NCBI GenBank assembly: GCA_017533165.1
Contig: JAFXIM010000179.1
Span: 1 to 28,654 of the forward strand
DNA: 28,654 bases
Direction: 5' to 3'
From: Eggerthellaceae bacterium
Lineage (GTDB): Bacteria > Actinomycetota > Coriobacteriia > Coriobacteriales > Eggerthellaceae
A program made the position numbers and the translations under genes. Shown piece after piece: positions 15,544 to 23,457 of the stretch (within the stretch, counting starts at the first letter, position 1; every line of letters begins with the position of its first letter). The notes under the pieces were generated by a model, which had not been told where the DNA came from, made no database searches, and saw only the letters and a list, made by a program, of their open reading frames with translations.

Positions 15544-17861
15544 TACACGCCGTGCTTGACGCGATCGCTCTCTTCAGCGCGCTTGGCATCGTTGAAGCGG
15601 TCGAGCGTACCAACCAGGTAGCCGGTGATGCGGCGGATGCGCTCGAAGCGAGCATGCTCGTCCTCGGTGCGACCGCACTTCGGGCACACATCCTCAATGA
15701 TGCCGTTGTAGCCGCACACGGGGTCACGGTCGACCGGGTGGTTGATCGATCCATAGCCCATGCCGCAGTCGTGCATATAGCGGATCACGGACTCGAAGGC
15801 CTCGAGGTTATCGGTGGGATCGCCGTCAAGCTCGATGTAGCTGATATGACCGCCGTTCGTCAGCTCGTGATACGGGGCCTCGATACGAATCTTATCGAAA
15901 GCGTTGATGGGATAGCGCACGGGCACGTGGAAGCCATTGGTGTAGTAATCGCGATCGGTGACGCCGGGGATGGAGCCATAACGCTCGCGATCCATGCGGA
16001 CGAAACGGCCGGACAGGCCCTCGGCGGGCGTTGCGATGAGCGTGTAGTTCATCTTGCGCTCACGGGAGATGCGATCGCAGTAGCTGCGCATATGGCCGAT
16101 AATCTCAAGGCCCAGGCGCTGAGCCTCAGCGCTCTCTCCGTGGTGCTTGCCAGTCAGGGCAACCAGACACTCGGCGAGGCCAATGAAGCCCGTGGTCAAG
16201 GTGCCGTGCTTGAGAACCTCACGCTGCTCGTCGTCGTTCTTCAGGTTCTCGGAATCAATCCAAACACCTTGGCCCATGAGGAAGGGGGCGTTGTAGACCT
16301 TCTTGCGAGCTTGGATCTCGAAACGCTCGTCAAGCTGACCGATGACCAAGGACAGCTTGGAGTCGAGCAGATCGAAGAACAGGTCGAGATCACCCTTAGC
16401 GCGGATGGCCAAGCGCGGCAAGTTGATGGAAGTGAAGCTCAGATTGCCGCGGCCCGGGGTAACCTGACGCTCGGGGTCGTGAGTGTTGCCGATGACGCGC
16501 GTACGGCAGCCCATGTAGGCAACTTCGGTCTCGGGGGTTCCCTTGTACAGCGCTGCGTTGAAGGGAGCGTCCAGGAAGCTGAAGTTGGGGAACAAGCGCT
16601 TAGCCGAGCAGCGCATGGCCAGCTTGAACAGATCGTAGTTCGGATCTTCGGGGTTGTAGTTGACGCCTTCCTTCACGCGGAAGATCTGCACAGGGAAGAT
16701 AGCGGTCTCACCAGAGCCCAAGCCCTCCTCGGTGGCAAGGAGCATGTTCTTGATGACCATGCGACCCTCGGGGCTCACGTCGGTGCCGTAGTTCACGGAG
16801 CTGAACGGAGTCTGGGCGCCAGCGCGGGAGTGCATGGTGTTGAGGTTGTGAACCAATGCCTCCATAGCCTGGAAGGTGGTGCGATCGGTGTCGCGAGAGG
16901 CGTTCTTGTTGGCATAGGCCACGGCCTGCTCGGCGATCTTTGCGTCGATGCCCGCCTCGACCAGAAGCTGCATCAGGGTGCTGCGATATGCTTCATCCAT
17001 CTCAAGGCTGGCAACAAGGCCGGTCTGCTCCTCGGTCTGGGCAAGGATGCCCTCAACGAAGGCACGGTCATCTTCCACGTCGGTCAGAAGATCGACAGCC
17101 TCAGCCAAATGCTTTTTGAACAGACGGCGGTAGGTCTTGCGAACGCCGTCAGCCAGGCCATAGTCGAAGTCGCAAACCGACTGGCCGCCATGCTGGTCGT
17201 TCTGATTAGACTGAATGGCGATGCAGGCAAGCGCAGCATAACTTGCAATGTCATTGGGCTCGCGCAGGACGCCATGACCGGTGGAGAAACCGCCCTTGAA
17301 CAGCTTGCGCAGCTCGATCTGGCAGCAGGTGGTGGTCAGGGTGTAGAAGTCCATGTCATGGATGTGGATGTCACCCTCACGATGAGCCTTAGCGAACTTC
17401 GGGTCGATCACGCACATCTCGTAGAACTGCTTGGCGGACTCAGAGCCGTACTTGAGCATGGTGCCCATGGCGGTGTCGGCGTCGATGTTGGCGTTCTCGC
17501 GCTTCATGTCCGAATCGGAGGCCTTGGAGAAGGTGATATCCTTCAGGGTCTTGATAAGACGGGAGTTGACATCGCGAACGCGGTTACGCTCGGCGCGATA
17601 GAGGATGTAGGCTTTGGCCGTCTGCACGAAGCCAGACTCGATAAGCGTTTCCTCAACAAGGTCCTGAATGCCCTCGACGGTGGGGGTTCCCTCGATGGCG
17701 CCGTTCTCGAGTTTGGCTACAACCTTGTCGGCGATCTCGTCGGCCTGCTCGCGGCCCTGCATGGCAGCACAAGCCTGGAAGGCCTTCTCAACCGCCTCGG
17801 CGATCTTCTCTTTATGGAACGTTGCGGTACGACCGTCTCGTTTAATGATGGTGGTAATCAT
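15543..17861 (-). CDS. nrdD: Anaerobic ribonucleoside-triphosphate reductase
   Basis: A 772-residue class III reductase that converts NTPs to dNTPs without oxygen. An N-terminal ATP-cone (ITTIIKRDGRTATFHKEKI, about 1-95) is the allosteric activity site. The glycyl-radical barrel follows. Near the C-terminus VCGYNG and VCPKCG supply three cysteines of the zinc site; the usual fourth position appears not to be Cys. The radical glycine is G747 in RRITGYLVG, 25 residues from the end. ATG 17861 follows GAAGGAGCG. It is the first gene of nrdD-nrdG-mscS-like-RR-HK, with a leader of more than 200 bases and a probable NrdR operator upstream. No aerobic reductase is seen in the window, consistent with an anaerobe. 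Confidence 0.96.
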   Translation of the reverse strand: MITTIIKRDGRTATFHKEKIAEAVEKAFQACAAMQGREQADEIADKVVAKLENGAIEGTPTVEGIQDLVEETLIESGFVQTAKAYILYRAERNRVRDVNSRLIKTLKDITFSKASDSDMKRENANIDADTAMGTMLKYGSESAKQFYEMCVIDPKFAKAHREGDIHIHDMDFYTLTTTCCQIELRKLFKGGFSTGHGVLREPNDIASYAALACIAIQSNQNDQHGGQSVCDFDYGLADGVRKTYRRLFKKHLAEAVDLLTDVEDDRAFVEGILAQTEEQTGLVASLEMDEAYRSTLMQLLVEAGIDAKIAEQAVAYANKNASRDTDRTTFQAMEALVHNLNTMHSRAGAQTPFSSVNYGTDVSPEGRMVIKNMLLATEEGLGSGETAIFPVQIFRVKEGVNYNPEDPNYDLFKLAMRCSAKRLFPNFSFLDAPFNAALYKGTPETEVAYMGCRTRVIGNTHDPERQVTPGRGNLSFTSINLPRLAIRAKGDLDLFFDLLDSKLSLVIGQLDERFEIQARKKVYNAPFLMGQGVWIDSENLKNDDEQREVLKHGTLTTGFIGLAECLVALTGKHHGESAEAQRLGLEIIGHMRSYCDRISRERKMNYTLIATPAEGLSGRFVRMDRERYGSIPGVTDRDYYTNGFHVPVRYPINAFDKIRIEAPYHELTNGGHISYIELDGDPTDNLEAFESVIRYMHDCGMGYGSINHPVDRDPVCGYNGIIEDVCPKCGRTEDEHARFERIRRITGYLVGTLDRFNDAKRAEESDRVKHGV

Positions 17862-17952
17862 GAGGCGCTCCTTCGATTCTGCTTCGTTTACCTATGCCTG
17901 CTTTCGATTCACACCGCCCCTTGAGCAGTGCGAAATTTTCCTAAGGTCAGTA

Positions 17953-17983
17953 CGACCTCGAAAGAGACATTCTCCCGAGGTCG
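17953..17983 (-). other. Hairpin in the nrdD leader
   Basis: CGACCTCG and CGAGGTCG are perfectly complementary arms around 15 bases that themselves contain GAGA-ATG-TCTC, giving a nearly continuous stem. It lies 92-122 bases upstream of the nrdD start in the likely 5' untranslated region. There is no U tract, so it is not an obvious terminator; it could be an RNA control element or a protein-binding palindrome. Confidence 0.5.
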
Positions 17984-18085
17984 ATCGTCAACACAAAATA
18001 CAGACCCGAACGCAAGCGCAAGGCAACTTTTCCACCAAGGCAGCTTAAGCGCTCCGACCTGTGATAACCCATTATTCATCAACAA

Positions 18086-18114
18086 GTTATCCATGTCCTG
18101 ATTAACAAGTTCAA
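18086..18114 (-). promoter_or_regulatory. Possible nrdD promoter
   Basis: Read on the minus strand, TTGAAC (18114-18109) and GATAAC (18091-18086) are separated by 17 bases and each match 4 of 6 consensus positions. The -35 touches the NrdR-like palindrome, as expected for repression. An alternative further upstream (TTGCAT, 17 bases, TACTAT, overlapping the second box) is about equally good. Confidence 0.4.
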
Positions 18115-18132
18115 CCACAATATGTTGTGGTT
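18113..18132. promoter_or_regulatory. NrdR box (operator for ribonucleotide reductase repressor)
   Basis: AACCACAA-TATG-TTGTGGTT is a perfect 8+8 inverted repeat. Its core CACAATATGTTGTG matches the NrdR box consensus (ACACwATATwTwGTGT type) and lies about 250 bases upstream of nrdD. NrdR boxes usually occur as tandem pairs three helical turns apart; a degenerate second box is centred 32 bases away. Confidence 0.75.
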
Positions 18133-18146
18133 AGCCTTCTCACCAG

Positions 18147-18162
18147 TGCGGATATATAGTAA
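18147..18162. promoter_or_regulatory. Degenerate second NrdR box
   Basis: TGCGGATA-TATAGTAA: the right half matches the consensus TATAGTGT at 6 of 8 positions and the left half is poor. Its centre is 32 bases from that of the strong box, the spacing reported for paired NrdR boxes, which is the main reason to list it. Confidence 0.4.
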
Positions 18163-18241
18163 TGAGGAATTATCAGGCATGCAAGACTTGACAGCAAATA
18201 TTTGTCGGCTATTCACCGTTTCGCTACAAGAATTCGAGCTC

Positions 18242-18565
18242 TTAGCACACCGTTCCGTAGACCTGTCCCCAAGCATGTCCCGTGATGGCGGAATTGAGCT
18301 GATCGCACAGACGCTTGCGCGTGTAGTCCCCGGGAGGAATCAGGTTGGCCATGCGCACCAAGTCCTCGGGAAGGTCGGCCATCTCAACCGCCAGCACAAG
18401 GTCAAGGCGACGAACCGTGGGGTAGGGCTTCTCCCCGAGCATATAGGGAATGGGGTCGGCGGCGTAGTCTTCCTCAAGCTCCTCGAAGAGCCCGTCTACA
18501 ACGCGCTGCAAGGCGCCGAAGTATTCGCTTTTCTCGTAGTTGGTTCCCGTATGGTTGCGCGTCAT
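18242..18565 (-). CDS. Hypothetical protein of 107 residues coupled to the methyltransferase homologue
   Basis: Starts at ATG 18565, overlapping the stop of the upstream methyltransferase-like gene by four bases (ATGA). The protein is acidic and mostly helical by composition: a first helix GALQRVVDGLFEELEEDY, then IPYMLGEKPYPTVRRLDLVLAVEMADLP and a C-terminal stretch ending AWGQVYGTVC. There is no signal peptide, membrane segment or cofactor motif, although it carries a cysteine as its last residue. I do not recognise the family. Tight coupling suggests that it works with the methyltransferase homologue, for example as a partner subunit; this is inference. Confidence 0.75.
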   Translation of the reverse strand: MTRNHTGTNYEKSEYFGALQRVVDGLFEELEEDYAADPIPYMLGEKPYPTVRRLDLVLAVEMADLPEDLVRMANLIPPGDYTRKRLCDQLNSAITGHAWGQVYGTVC

Positions 18566-19455
18566 AGGTCGATCTTCACGTCCGCCCCCAGGACCGTGGC
18601 CATAAGGGCACCGGTGTATGCCGGCGTCGCATCCCCCACCGCGCGTAGGAACTGCGCCCCCGCCGCATGGAGGGCATCGGCGGCCGACATCATGGTGTCG
18701 GCGCAATAATACGGGTTCTCCGTCGTGGGTCCCTGCTGACGCGCATTGCGAGCGCGAACCTCAAGCTGAACGAGGATGGGAAGGTCGCATGCATGAGCTA
18801 CCTCGCGCGTGAGAGCGCATGCTTTTTCCTGACCCGCGGCCGTAGAGAAGCCCACCACGCAGGCGCCGTATTCGGCCATGACGGACACGGCGTCGAGAAG
18901 CGTCTTACGACCGCCATCGAAAGCGCCCTCTTCGTCAACGTCGACCGAGGCGAAAACGAGCGCGTCGCTGACCTTGCGAATACCGATGAGGGCGCACATC
19001 AGATCGTCGCAGTTCTTGAAACCGTTGAGGAAGAAGGCGTCGAAGGCCATACCCTCGAACAGGCGAGCCGCACGCGAATACTGATCGCGGTTCTCAACGA
19101 GCGAGGCCTTGCTCGACGGGTCAAGGGGAAGCCCGCAGGGGCCGATCTCCACCAACACATGCTGGGGCTTGAACTGACGGAGAACGGACAGCGATATCTT
19201 TGCCAGGTCGCTGGCGCGGTCCTCGAAACCGCTGTGAGCCAGACGCGCGGGCGTGAAGCTTGCCGTGTTGGCGACGAAGCACTGCGCGCCAGCCATGGCC
19301 TCGAGCTTGTAGATATCCTCCAAGGTGTCAGGCTCAAGCAAGGTGGTGAGTTCAAGATCACGCACGACGTCCACGCCGAGACGATCGAGGGCGGAGCTTG
19401 CAGGGGACGAAAGGACGAGCATGTCCTTATGGAAGCGAAGGGCGATATCCGGCAT
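18562..19455 (-). CDS. Homocysteine S-methyltransferase-like protein lacking zinc cysteines
   Basis: A 297-residue TIM-barrel protein starting at ATG 19455 after AAGGAG. The N-terminal half aligns with the family (PF02574): LEPDTLEDIYKLEAMAGAQC, VANTASFTPARL and LVEIGPCG correspond to the AGAD-TNTF and GP motifs of MetH/BHMT. The two zinc-thiolate motifs are gone: the GxNC position reads GFSTAAG, and the GGCCGTTP position reads RAVGDATP. So all three catalytic cysteines are missing and homocysteine activation by zinc is unlikely. It may be a corrinoid- or methyl-carrier-related protein, a different methyltransferase or a non-catalytic subunit. It is coupled to the 107-residue gene and lies 17 bases after the Arg/Pro-rich membrane protein. 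Confidence 0.8.
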   Translation of the reverse strand: MPDIALRFHKDMLVLSSPASSALDRLGVDVVRDLELTTLLEPDTLEDIYKLEAMAGAQCFVANTASFTPARLAHSGFEDRASDLAKISLSVLRQFKPQHVLVEIGPCGLPLDPSSKASLVENRDQYSRAARLFEGMAFDAFFLNGFKNCDDLMCALIGIRKVSDALVFASVDVDEEGAFDGGRKTLLDAVSVMAEYGACVVGFSTAAGQEKACALTREVAHACDLPILVQLEVRARNARQQGPTTENPYYCADTMMSAADALHAAGAQFLRAVGDATPAYTGALMATVLGADVKIDL

Positions 19456-19472
19456 AGCTGGTTCTCCTTGAA

Positions 19473-20369
19473 CTAACGCGCCGCGTGACGGCCGCGGGGA
19501 TGATCTTCAGATGCGGGCTGGGCTGCTGCGGGCTTAGCCGCCGCAGCCTTGGCGCTTGTCGTGGCAGCAGCTTGATCCTGCCGCAAGCGTGCGGGGCGAG
19601 CGCCCTCTGTTTCGGAAGGGGCGGCAGAGGCTGCCTGATTGGGAACCTGGGTATAACCCTTCGTAGATGCCGCGCTGCGCGGGCGGGCAACCTGGCTGGC
19701 AGACGAGGCCCCACCACGCGGGCGTATGGGGCGGTCAGCACCTGCAGGCTGAGCCGCAACTGGCTGCTCTAGCGCCGCACGCGAAGATCGCGAGGCGCGG
19801 GCGGCCTGATCTTGAATGGGCTGGGTGGGTTGGCGGCGTGCCCTCATATCAGAAGCGGAGCTGCGGGATGCCCCGGCTTGCACCTGGGTCTGAACCGGGG
19901 TGCGCTGGGCAGAGGAGGTTCGGGGTGCAGCCTGCGTGGCGGCGGGCTGCTGTACGCGAGACCCGCTTGGAGCCGAAGACGCGCGCGATGACTGCAAAGA
20001 GGAAGTCGCCTGAGTGCGCGCGGGCTGGGACGCAGCCTGTCCCCGCGCACGGCTAGGCCGCTGAACAGCTTGCGCCTCGTGCGGTGTCGGCTGCTGCGGA
20101 CGAGCGGGGCGGGACGATTGGGGTTGAGCGCTTGGAGCTGGGGCCTGCGCAGGCCTTGAGGGAGCATATCCCGGGCGCGGAGCCGGACGCTGTCCGACTA
20201 TCCGCTGCATTTCGGCAAGCTTGCGGCGCTCTGCCTCCAAGCCATCGACAACACCGCGCGTGCGGCGATCGATGATGACGATCCAGATCATCAGCAAGAT
20301 GATGGCAAAAGCCAAAACCACCAAGCCTATGATGACCAGCGAATAGGGAGAAGAGAGAAACTCTGCCAC
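19473..20369 (-). CDS. Single-pass membrane protein with long Arg/Ala/Pro/Gln/Ser-rich tail
   Basis: About 298 residues from a GTG at 20369, which has AAAGG about eight bases upstream; another in-frame GTG at 20396 adds nine residues. A single transmembrane helix near the N-terminus (SLVIIGLVVLAFAIILLMIW) is followed by DRRTRG, so the tail should be cytoplasmic by the positive-inside rule. A short coiled coil (DGLEAERRKLAEMQRIVG) leads into more than 220 residues of low-complexity sequence rich in Arg, Ala, Pro, Gln and Ser. No domain is recognised. It sits between the LytS-like kinase and the methyltransferase homologue. Disordered cytoplasmic tails of this kind can be scaffolds or kinase targets, but no function can be assigned. 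Confidence 0.75.
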   Translation of the reverse strand: MAEFLSSPYSLVIIGLVVLAFAIILLMIWIVIIDRRTRGVVDGLEAERRKLAEMQRIVGQRPAPRPGYAPSRPAQAPAPSAQPQSSRPARPQQPTPHEAQAVQRPSRARGQAASQPARTQATSSLQSSRASSAPSGSRVQQPAATQAAPRTSSAQRTPVQTQVQAGASRSSASDMRARRQPTQPIQDQAARASRSSRAALEQPVAAQPAGADRPIRPRGGASSASQVARPRSAASTKGYTQVPNQAASAAPSETEGARPARLRQDQAAATTSAKAAAAKPAAAQPASEDHPRGRHAAR

Positions 20370-20443
20370 TGAAGTGCCTTTCAACGATGCCGTCACTCCA
20401 CATCGATCATAACCAAGCTCGACACGCAGGTCTAGCGGCTAGA

Positions 20444-21769
20444 TCATTCTTGTTCTGTCACAGCGCAATCGGGGAAGCGAAGCGTCACCTTCGTTCCCTC
20501 GCCAAGCGTGCTTTCCACATCCATGCAGGCCTTTTGCCCGAAGAATCCCTTCATGCGATCGTGCACGTTCTTAATGGCGATGCCCATGCCCGTCGAGGAC
20601 TGGGGCGCCATGATGTTTCGACAGGTTTCCTCGGACATACCCACGCCGTTGTCGGTCACCTCGACGATGATGTCATCGCCGTCGACCTCTGCGTTAATAG
20701 TGATGAGCAACTGCCCCTCGGCCGGCATGGCGTGGCGCACGGCATTCTCGACGATGGGCTGAATGATGAAGGGCGGCACCATCATGTCCTGCACGTTTTC
20801 AGCGGTGGCAATCCACATAGCCAAGCGCTCCTCGCCAAAGCGCGCGATCTCGAAGGAGAAGTAGCGCATGGTCTGCTCGATCTCGCGAGAAAGCATGATA
20901 CGCTCGGAAGAGTCTTCCAAAGTGCGGCGATAGAAGATGGCGAAGTCGCGCAGCAGAGTACGAGCCTTCATCGGGTCAGTGCGAATGAGCGAGGCGATGG
21001 TGTTGATGGTGTTGAAGAGGAAGTGCGGGTTGATCTGACTCTGGAGCATCTTAAGCTCCATGCTCGTCGCAAGCTTCTTCTGATTGTCAAGCTCGATAGC
21101 CGCAATCTGCGTGGAGAGCAGGCGGCCGAAACCCATGGCGATGGACTGCTGGGTCTCGGTGATGTGCTTGGGTTTGCGATAGTAGAACTTCAACGTACCC
21201 ACCACGTTGTCGCCCACCTCAAGGGGAACGATGATAGCCGCCTGGATACCGGAGATGTCTGACGGAAAACCGATGTCATCGGTGGTATGAAGGACGCGCA
21301 TGGCTCCATCGGCGATAGTCTCATGCGTGGCCTGCGTCCTAATGTCGGCGCCCGAGGGGTTATCGGTCTCTTGGAAGCCCTCGTAAGCCAGGATGGTTTC
21401 ACGGTCGGTGATGGCAACCGCCACCGCTGCGGTGTTGGGCAAAAGCATCTTGCAGATCTTATGGGCTGCGTCAGGCGTCAGGCCGTCATGCATGACATCA
21501 AGCGTTGACGACGCCAACTGCAACATGGCATCGGACTGGCGGGCGCGAATTGATTCGGGGTTAAGAGCCATCCACAGAAGCAGAAGCACCGACAGGGTAA
21601 GGATGGAACCCGAAGCCACCATGATGGGAATGCTGGCATCGCCTGTCGCAAGCGTCCATACCATAACCATGGAAGCCAGAGCTGCAACAACGACAGCGAA
21701 GAGCTCGAAGCTGATCATGCGGGGCAGCTGGCCATCGCTCGTAGACATGCTGCGGAGATTGTTGTCCAT
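20444..21769 (-). CDS. LytS-family sensor histidine kinase with GAF domain
   Basis: A 441-residue protein from ATG 21769 (GAGAGGG upstream). Two N-terminal transmembrane helices (about residues 18-38 and 46-68) are followed by a GAF domain (about 80-230), then His_kinase (PF06580) with H249 in QINPHFLFNTINTI and an HATPase domain with PIVENAVRHAM, DNGVGM and GMGIAIKNVHDRM. This is the LytS/YehU class, which normally pairs with LytTR regulators. No such regulator is adjacent, so it is an orphan here. It lies 40 bases after the TSUP transporter gene and may sense an intracellular ligand via GAF. Confidence 0.9.
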   Translation of the reverse strand: MDNNLRSMSTSDGQLPRMISFELFAVVVAALASMVMVWTLATGDASIPIMVASGSILTLSVLLLLWMALNPESIRARQSDAMLQLASSTLDVMHDGLTPDAAHKICKMLLPNTAAVAVAITDRETILAYEGFQETDNPSGADIRTQATHETIADGAMRVLHTTDDIGFPSDISGIQAAIIVPLEVGDNVVGTLKFYYRKPKHITETQQSIAMGFGRLLSTQIAAIELDNQKKLATSMELKMLQSQINPHFLFNTINTIASLIRTDPMKARTLLRDFAIFYRRTLEDSSERIMLSREIEQTMRYFSFEIARFGEERLAMWIATAENVQDMMVPPFIIQPIVENAVRHAMPAEGQLLITINAEVDGDDIIVEVTDNGVGMSEETCRNIMAPQSSTGMGIAIKNVHDRMKGFFGQKACMDVESTLGEGTKVTLRFPDCAVTEQE

Positions 21770-21809
21770 AGAGGGTCCCTCTCTTACGATTGGGGGCAAG
21801 TGATTCGAA

Positions 21810-22685
21810 TCAGTATATCAATTGGTTCAAGACCAGCATGAGCGCGGCGAGGAAGAGAAAGCCTGCGAAAGTGAATCGCAAGGCTCGTTCGGGCACGCGA
21901 GATGCAAGTCGGCCGCCAACGTAGGCTCCGGGAACCGTGCCGAAAACAACAGCCAGACCGGCAAGCCACTCCACGTTACCCAAATACCCCTGGTAGGCCA
22001 CCCCGGGAACAGCCAGGATCATCACGGCCATAAGCGACGTACCGGAAACCACGCGCATAGGAACGCCCAGCAAGCTCATCATGAGCGGAACCATGATAAA
22101 GCCGCCACCCACGCCCACGTAGCCGGAAACCGCGCCGGCTACAAGACCGATGAGCGCGCAGATCACCACCTCGCGCGCACCCGCCTTGGGCAAAAGGGGC
22201 TCTAGACCACCTGCACGCCGCGCGGATTCATGGTGATTGTCGGCAGCCTTACCCTCAAGGTGGTCCACACCAGAAACCGGGACGCTTACCTTCGCCGCCG
22301 CGCTCTTGTCGGACATCCGCGGAGCGGCGAGGGCCTTGCGCAGCATGGTGATTGACGAATAGCCAATCACGCAGGCCGCAGCGCACATGATGGCCCAATC
22401 GGGCGACTTCCCCGCAAGCCATACGCCCAAGGGCGAGGTGAGGGCTCCACCAAGGCCAGCAGCAAGGCCGAGGGCGGGCACGCAGGTCTTTTTCCTCAGG
22501 TGACTTGCCGCACCCGAAATGGAGGTGGGGATGATGGTGAACAGCGAGGTTGCCGTGCAGGCTATGGCATCCATACCAAAGCCGAGGCGAAATATGGGGA
22601 CGAGCAAGGTTCCGCCGCCCACTCCGAGCATGCCCGAAAACAGGCCTACCATAAGGCCTACCGCTATGGATGCTGCTATGACCAT
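21810..22685 (-). CDS. TSUP family (TauE/SafE-type) anion transporter
   Basis: A 291-residue, roughly 7-8-helix membrane protein. The two repeated glycine motifs typical of PF01925 are present: GLFSGMLGVGGGTLLVPI near the N-terminus and GAVSGYVGVGGGFIMVPL in the second half. The cytoplasmic loop between the repeats (about 120-170) is unusually long and charged. TSUP proteins export or import sulfite, sulfoacetate, taurine or other organic anions; the substrate cannot be told from sequence. ATG 22685 lies 14 bases after the queT stop with only a distant ribosome binding site (AGAGGTG). Confidence 0.9.
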   Translation of the reverse strand: MVIAASIAVGLMVGLFSGMLGVGGGTLLVPIFRLGFGMDAIACTATSLFTIIPTSISGAASHLRKKTCVPALGLAAGLGGALTSPLGVWLAGKSPDWAIMCAAACVIGYSSITMLRKALAAPRMSDKSAAAKVSVPVSGVDHLEGKAADNHHESARRAGGLEPLLPKAGAREVVICALIGLVAGAVSGYVGVGGGFIMVPLMMSLLGVPMRVVSGTSLMAVMILAVPGVAYQGYLGNVEWLAGLAVVFGTVPGAYVGGRLASRVPERALRFTFAGFLFLAALMLVLNQLIY

Positions 22686-22699
22686 AAGCTAACTCAGGT

Positions 22700-23338
22700 T
22701 CACCTCTTTTTTCCACCCGCAACCCTGCGACCCGCAAAGCCGGCGCTTGTCAGCGCCTTGAGCAGGGGCATGCCTAAAACATACATCACCAAAGCCTCGC
22801 CTGCACCAGTTGCAACCAAACCGAACAGATACATGGGAAGATAGGCGCCTTCTATGGAGATGGCGGTAAAAGGGATCACGTAAAACCCAAGCCCCGTTAA
22901 TAGCAGGGGAAGGTAAGCGGGAACGATGAGCGCGTTTGCCAAGACGGGGCCGAGCAGCGCAACAGTCGGTCGCTGCCTAAACTTCCAGCACCACAGCGCG
23001 CCGAGAAACGTTGCCACGCCGCCGAACACCACGTCGAGCAGCCCGAGCGCCCCCGTGCCGTTGAGCACGAGCGCGATGAGGTTGGCGATAATGCAACCTG
23101 CGGTCAAACCGGGAATGGCCGCGGGGGTAAAGGCCGCCGTTACGCACAGCGCCTCGGATACGCGAAACTGCACTGGCCCCCAGGCAAGACCTTGCAGCAG
23201 CAAGATGGCGATAAGCGTTGCCGCCGCATACGCGGCAGCTATCATGCCCGCCTGCGCAACGAACCGGCTGCGCGGCATCCCGCACACCTCGGCTGCAGGA
23301 AATGTCACGGCGCGGGCGGCGCTTCCTTGCTTGTTCAT
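22700..23338 (-). CDS. queT: QueT family queuosine-precursor transporter
   Basis: A 212-residue integral membrane protein starting at ATG 23338 after AGGAG. The signature WGPVQFRVSEALCVTAAFTP followed by AIPGLTAGCIIANLI matches the QueT family (PF06177). QueT is the substrate-binding S-component of ECF-type transporters thought to import preQ1 or another 7-deazaguanine precursor of queuosine in tRNA. The shared energising module (EcfAA'T) is not in the window, which is normal for group II ECF systems. The basic N-terminal 30 residues precede the first helix. A structured leader precedes it, and many queT genes are under preQ1 riboswitch control. Confidence 0.88.
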   Translation of the reverse strand: MNKQGSAARAVTFPAAEVCGMPRSRFVAQAGMIAAAYAAATLIAILLLQGLAWGPVQFRVSEALCVTAAFTPAAIPGLTAGCIIANLIALVLNGTGALGLLDVVFGGVATFLGALWCWKFRQRPTVALLGPVLANALIVPAYLPLLLTGLGFYVIPFTAISIEGAYLPMYLFGLVATGAGEALVMYVLGMPLLKALTSAGFAGRRVAGGKKR

Positions 23339-23372
23339 GGGTATTCTCCTGTCTCCATACGGCAAGGACAAA

Positions 23373-23457
23373 CGAGGAGCGGGAATCCAAACGGATTGCA
23401 ACCGAAACCTCGCTTTCTTCCGCAGGCTATGGGCAGCTGATAATCACACGCCTGCAG
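23373..23457 (-). promoter_or_regulatory. Structured leader upstream of queT (riboswitch candidate)
   Basis: On the minus strand a first hairpin pairs CTGCAGGC (23457-23450) with GCCTGCGG (23427-23420), one G-U pair, loop of 22 bases. A second stem pairs CGAGG (23412-23408) with CCTCG (23377-23373) and encloses an inner hairpin AATCC/GGATT. The leader ends 35 bases before the queT ATG. I could not match it to the preQ1-I or preQ1-II consensus from memory. A possible promoter (TTGCGT, 17 bases, TAAAAG; 23504-23476) lies just upstream. Confidence 0.45.

Noticed and set aside
15552..17924. A 790-codon open frame on the plus strand
   Set aside because: It lies exactly antisense to nrdD, has no domain, and arises from the codon bias of the real gene.
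18061..18099. DnaA-box-like words (TGTGATAA, TTATCCATG) hinting at an origin
   Set aside because: Neither matches TTWTNCACA fully, and there is no dnaA or dnaN or AT-rich unwinding cluster nearby.
18122..18709. A 195-codon plus-strand frame beginning next to the NrdR box
   Set aside because: Most of it is antisense to the methyltransferase-like and 107-residue genes and it shows no domain or start signal.
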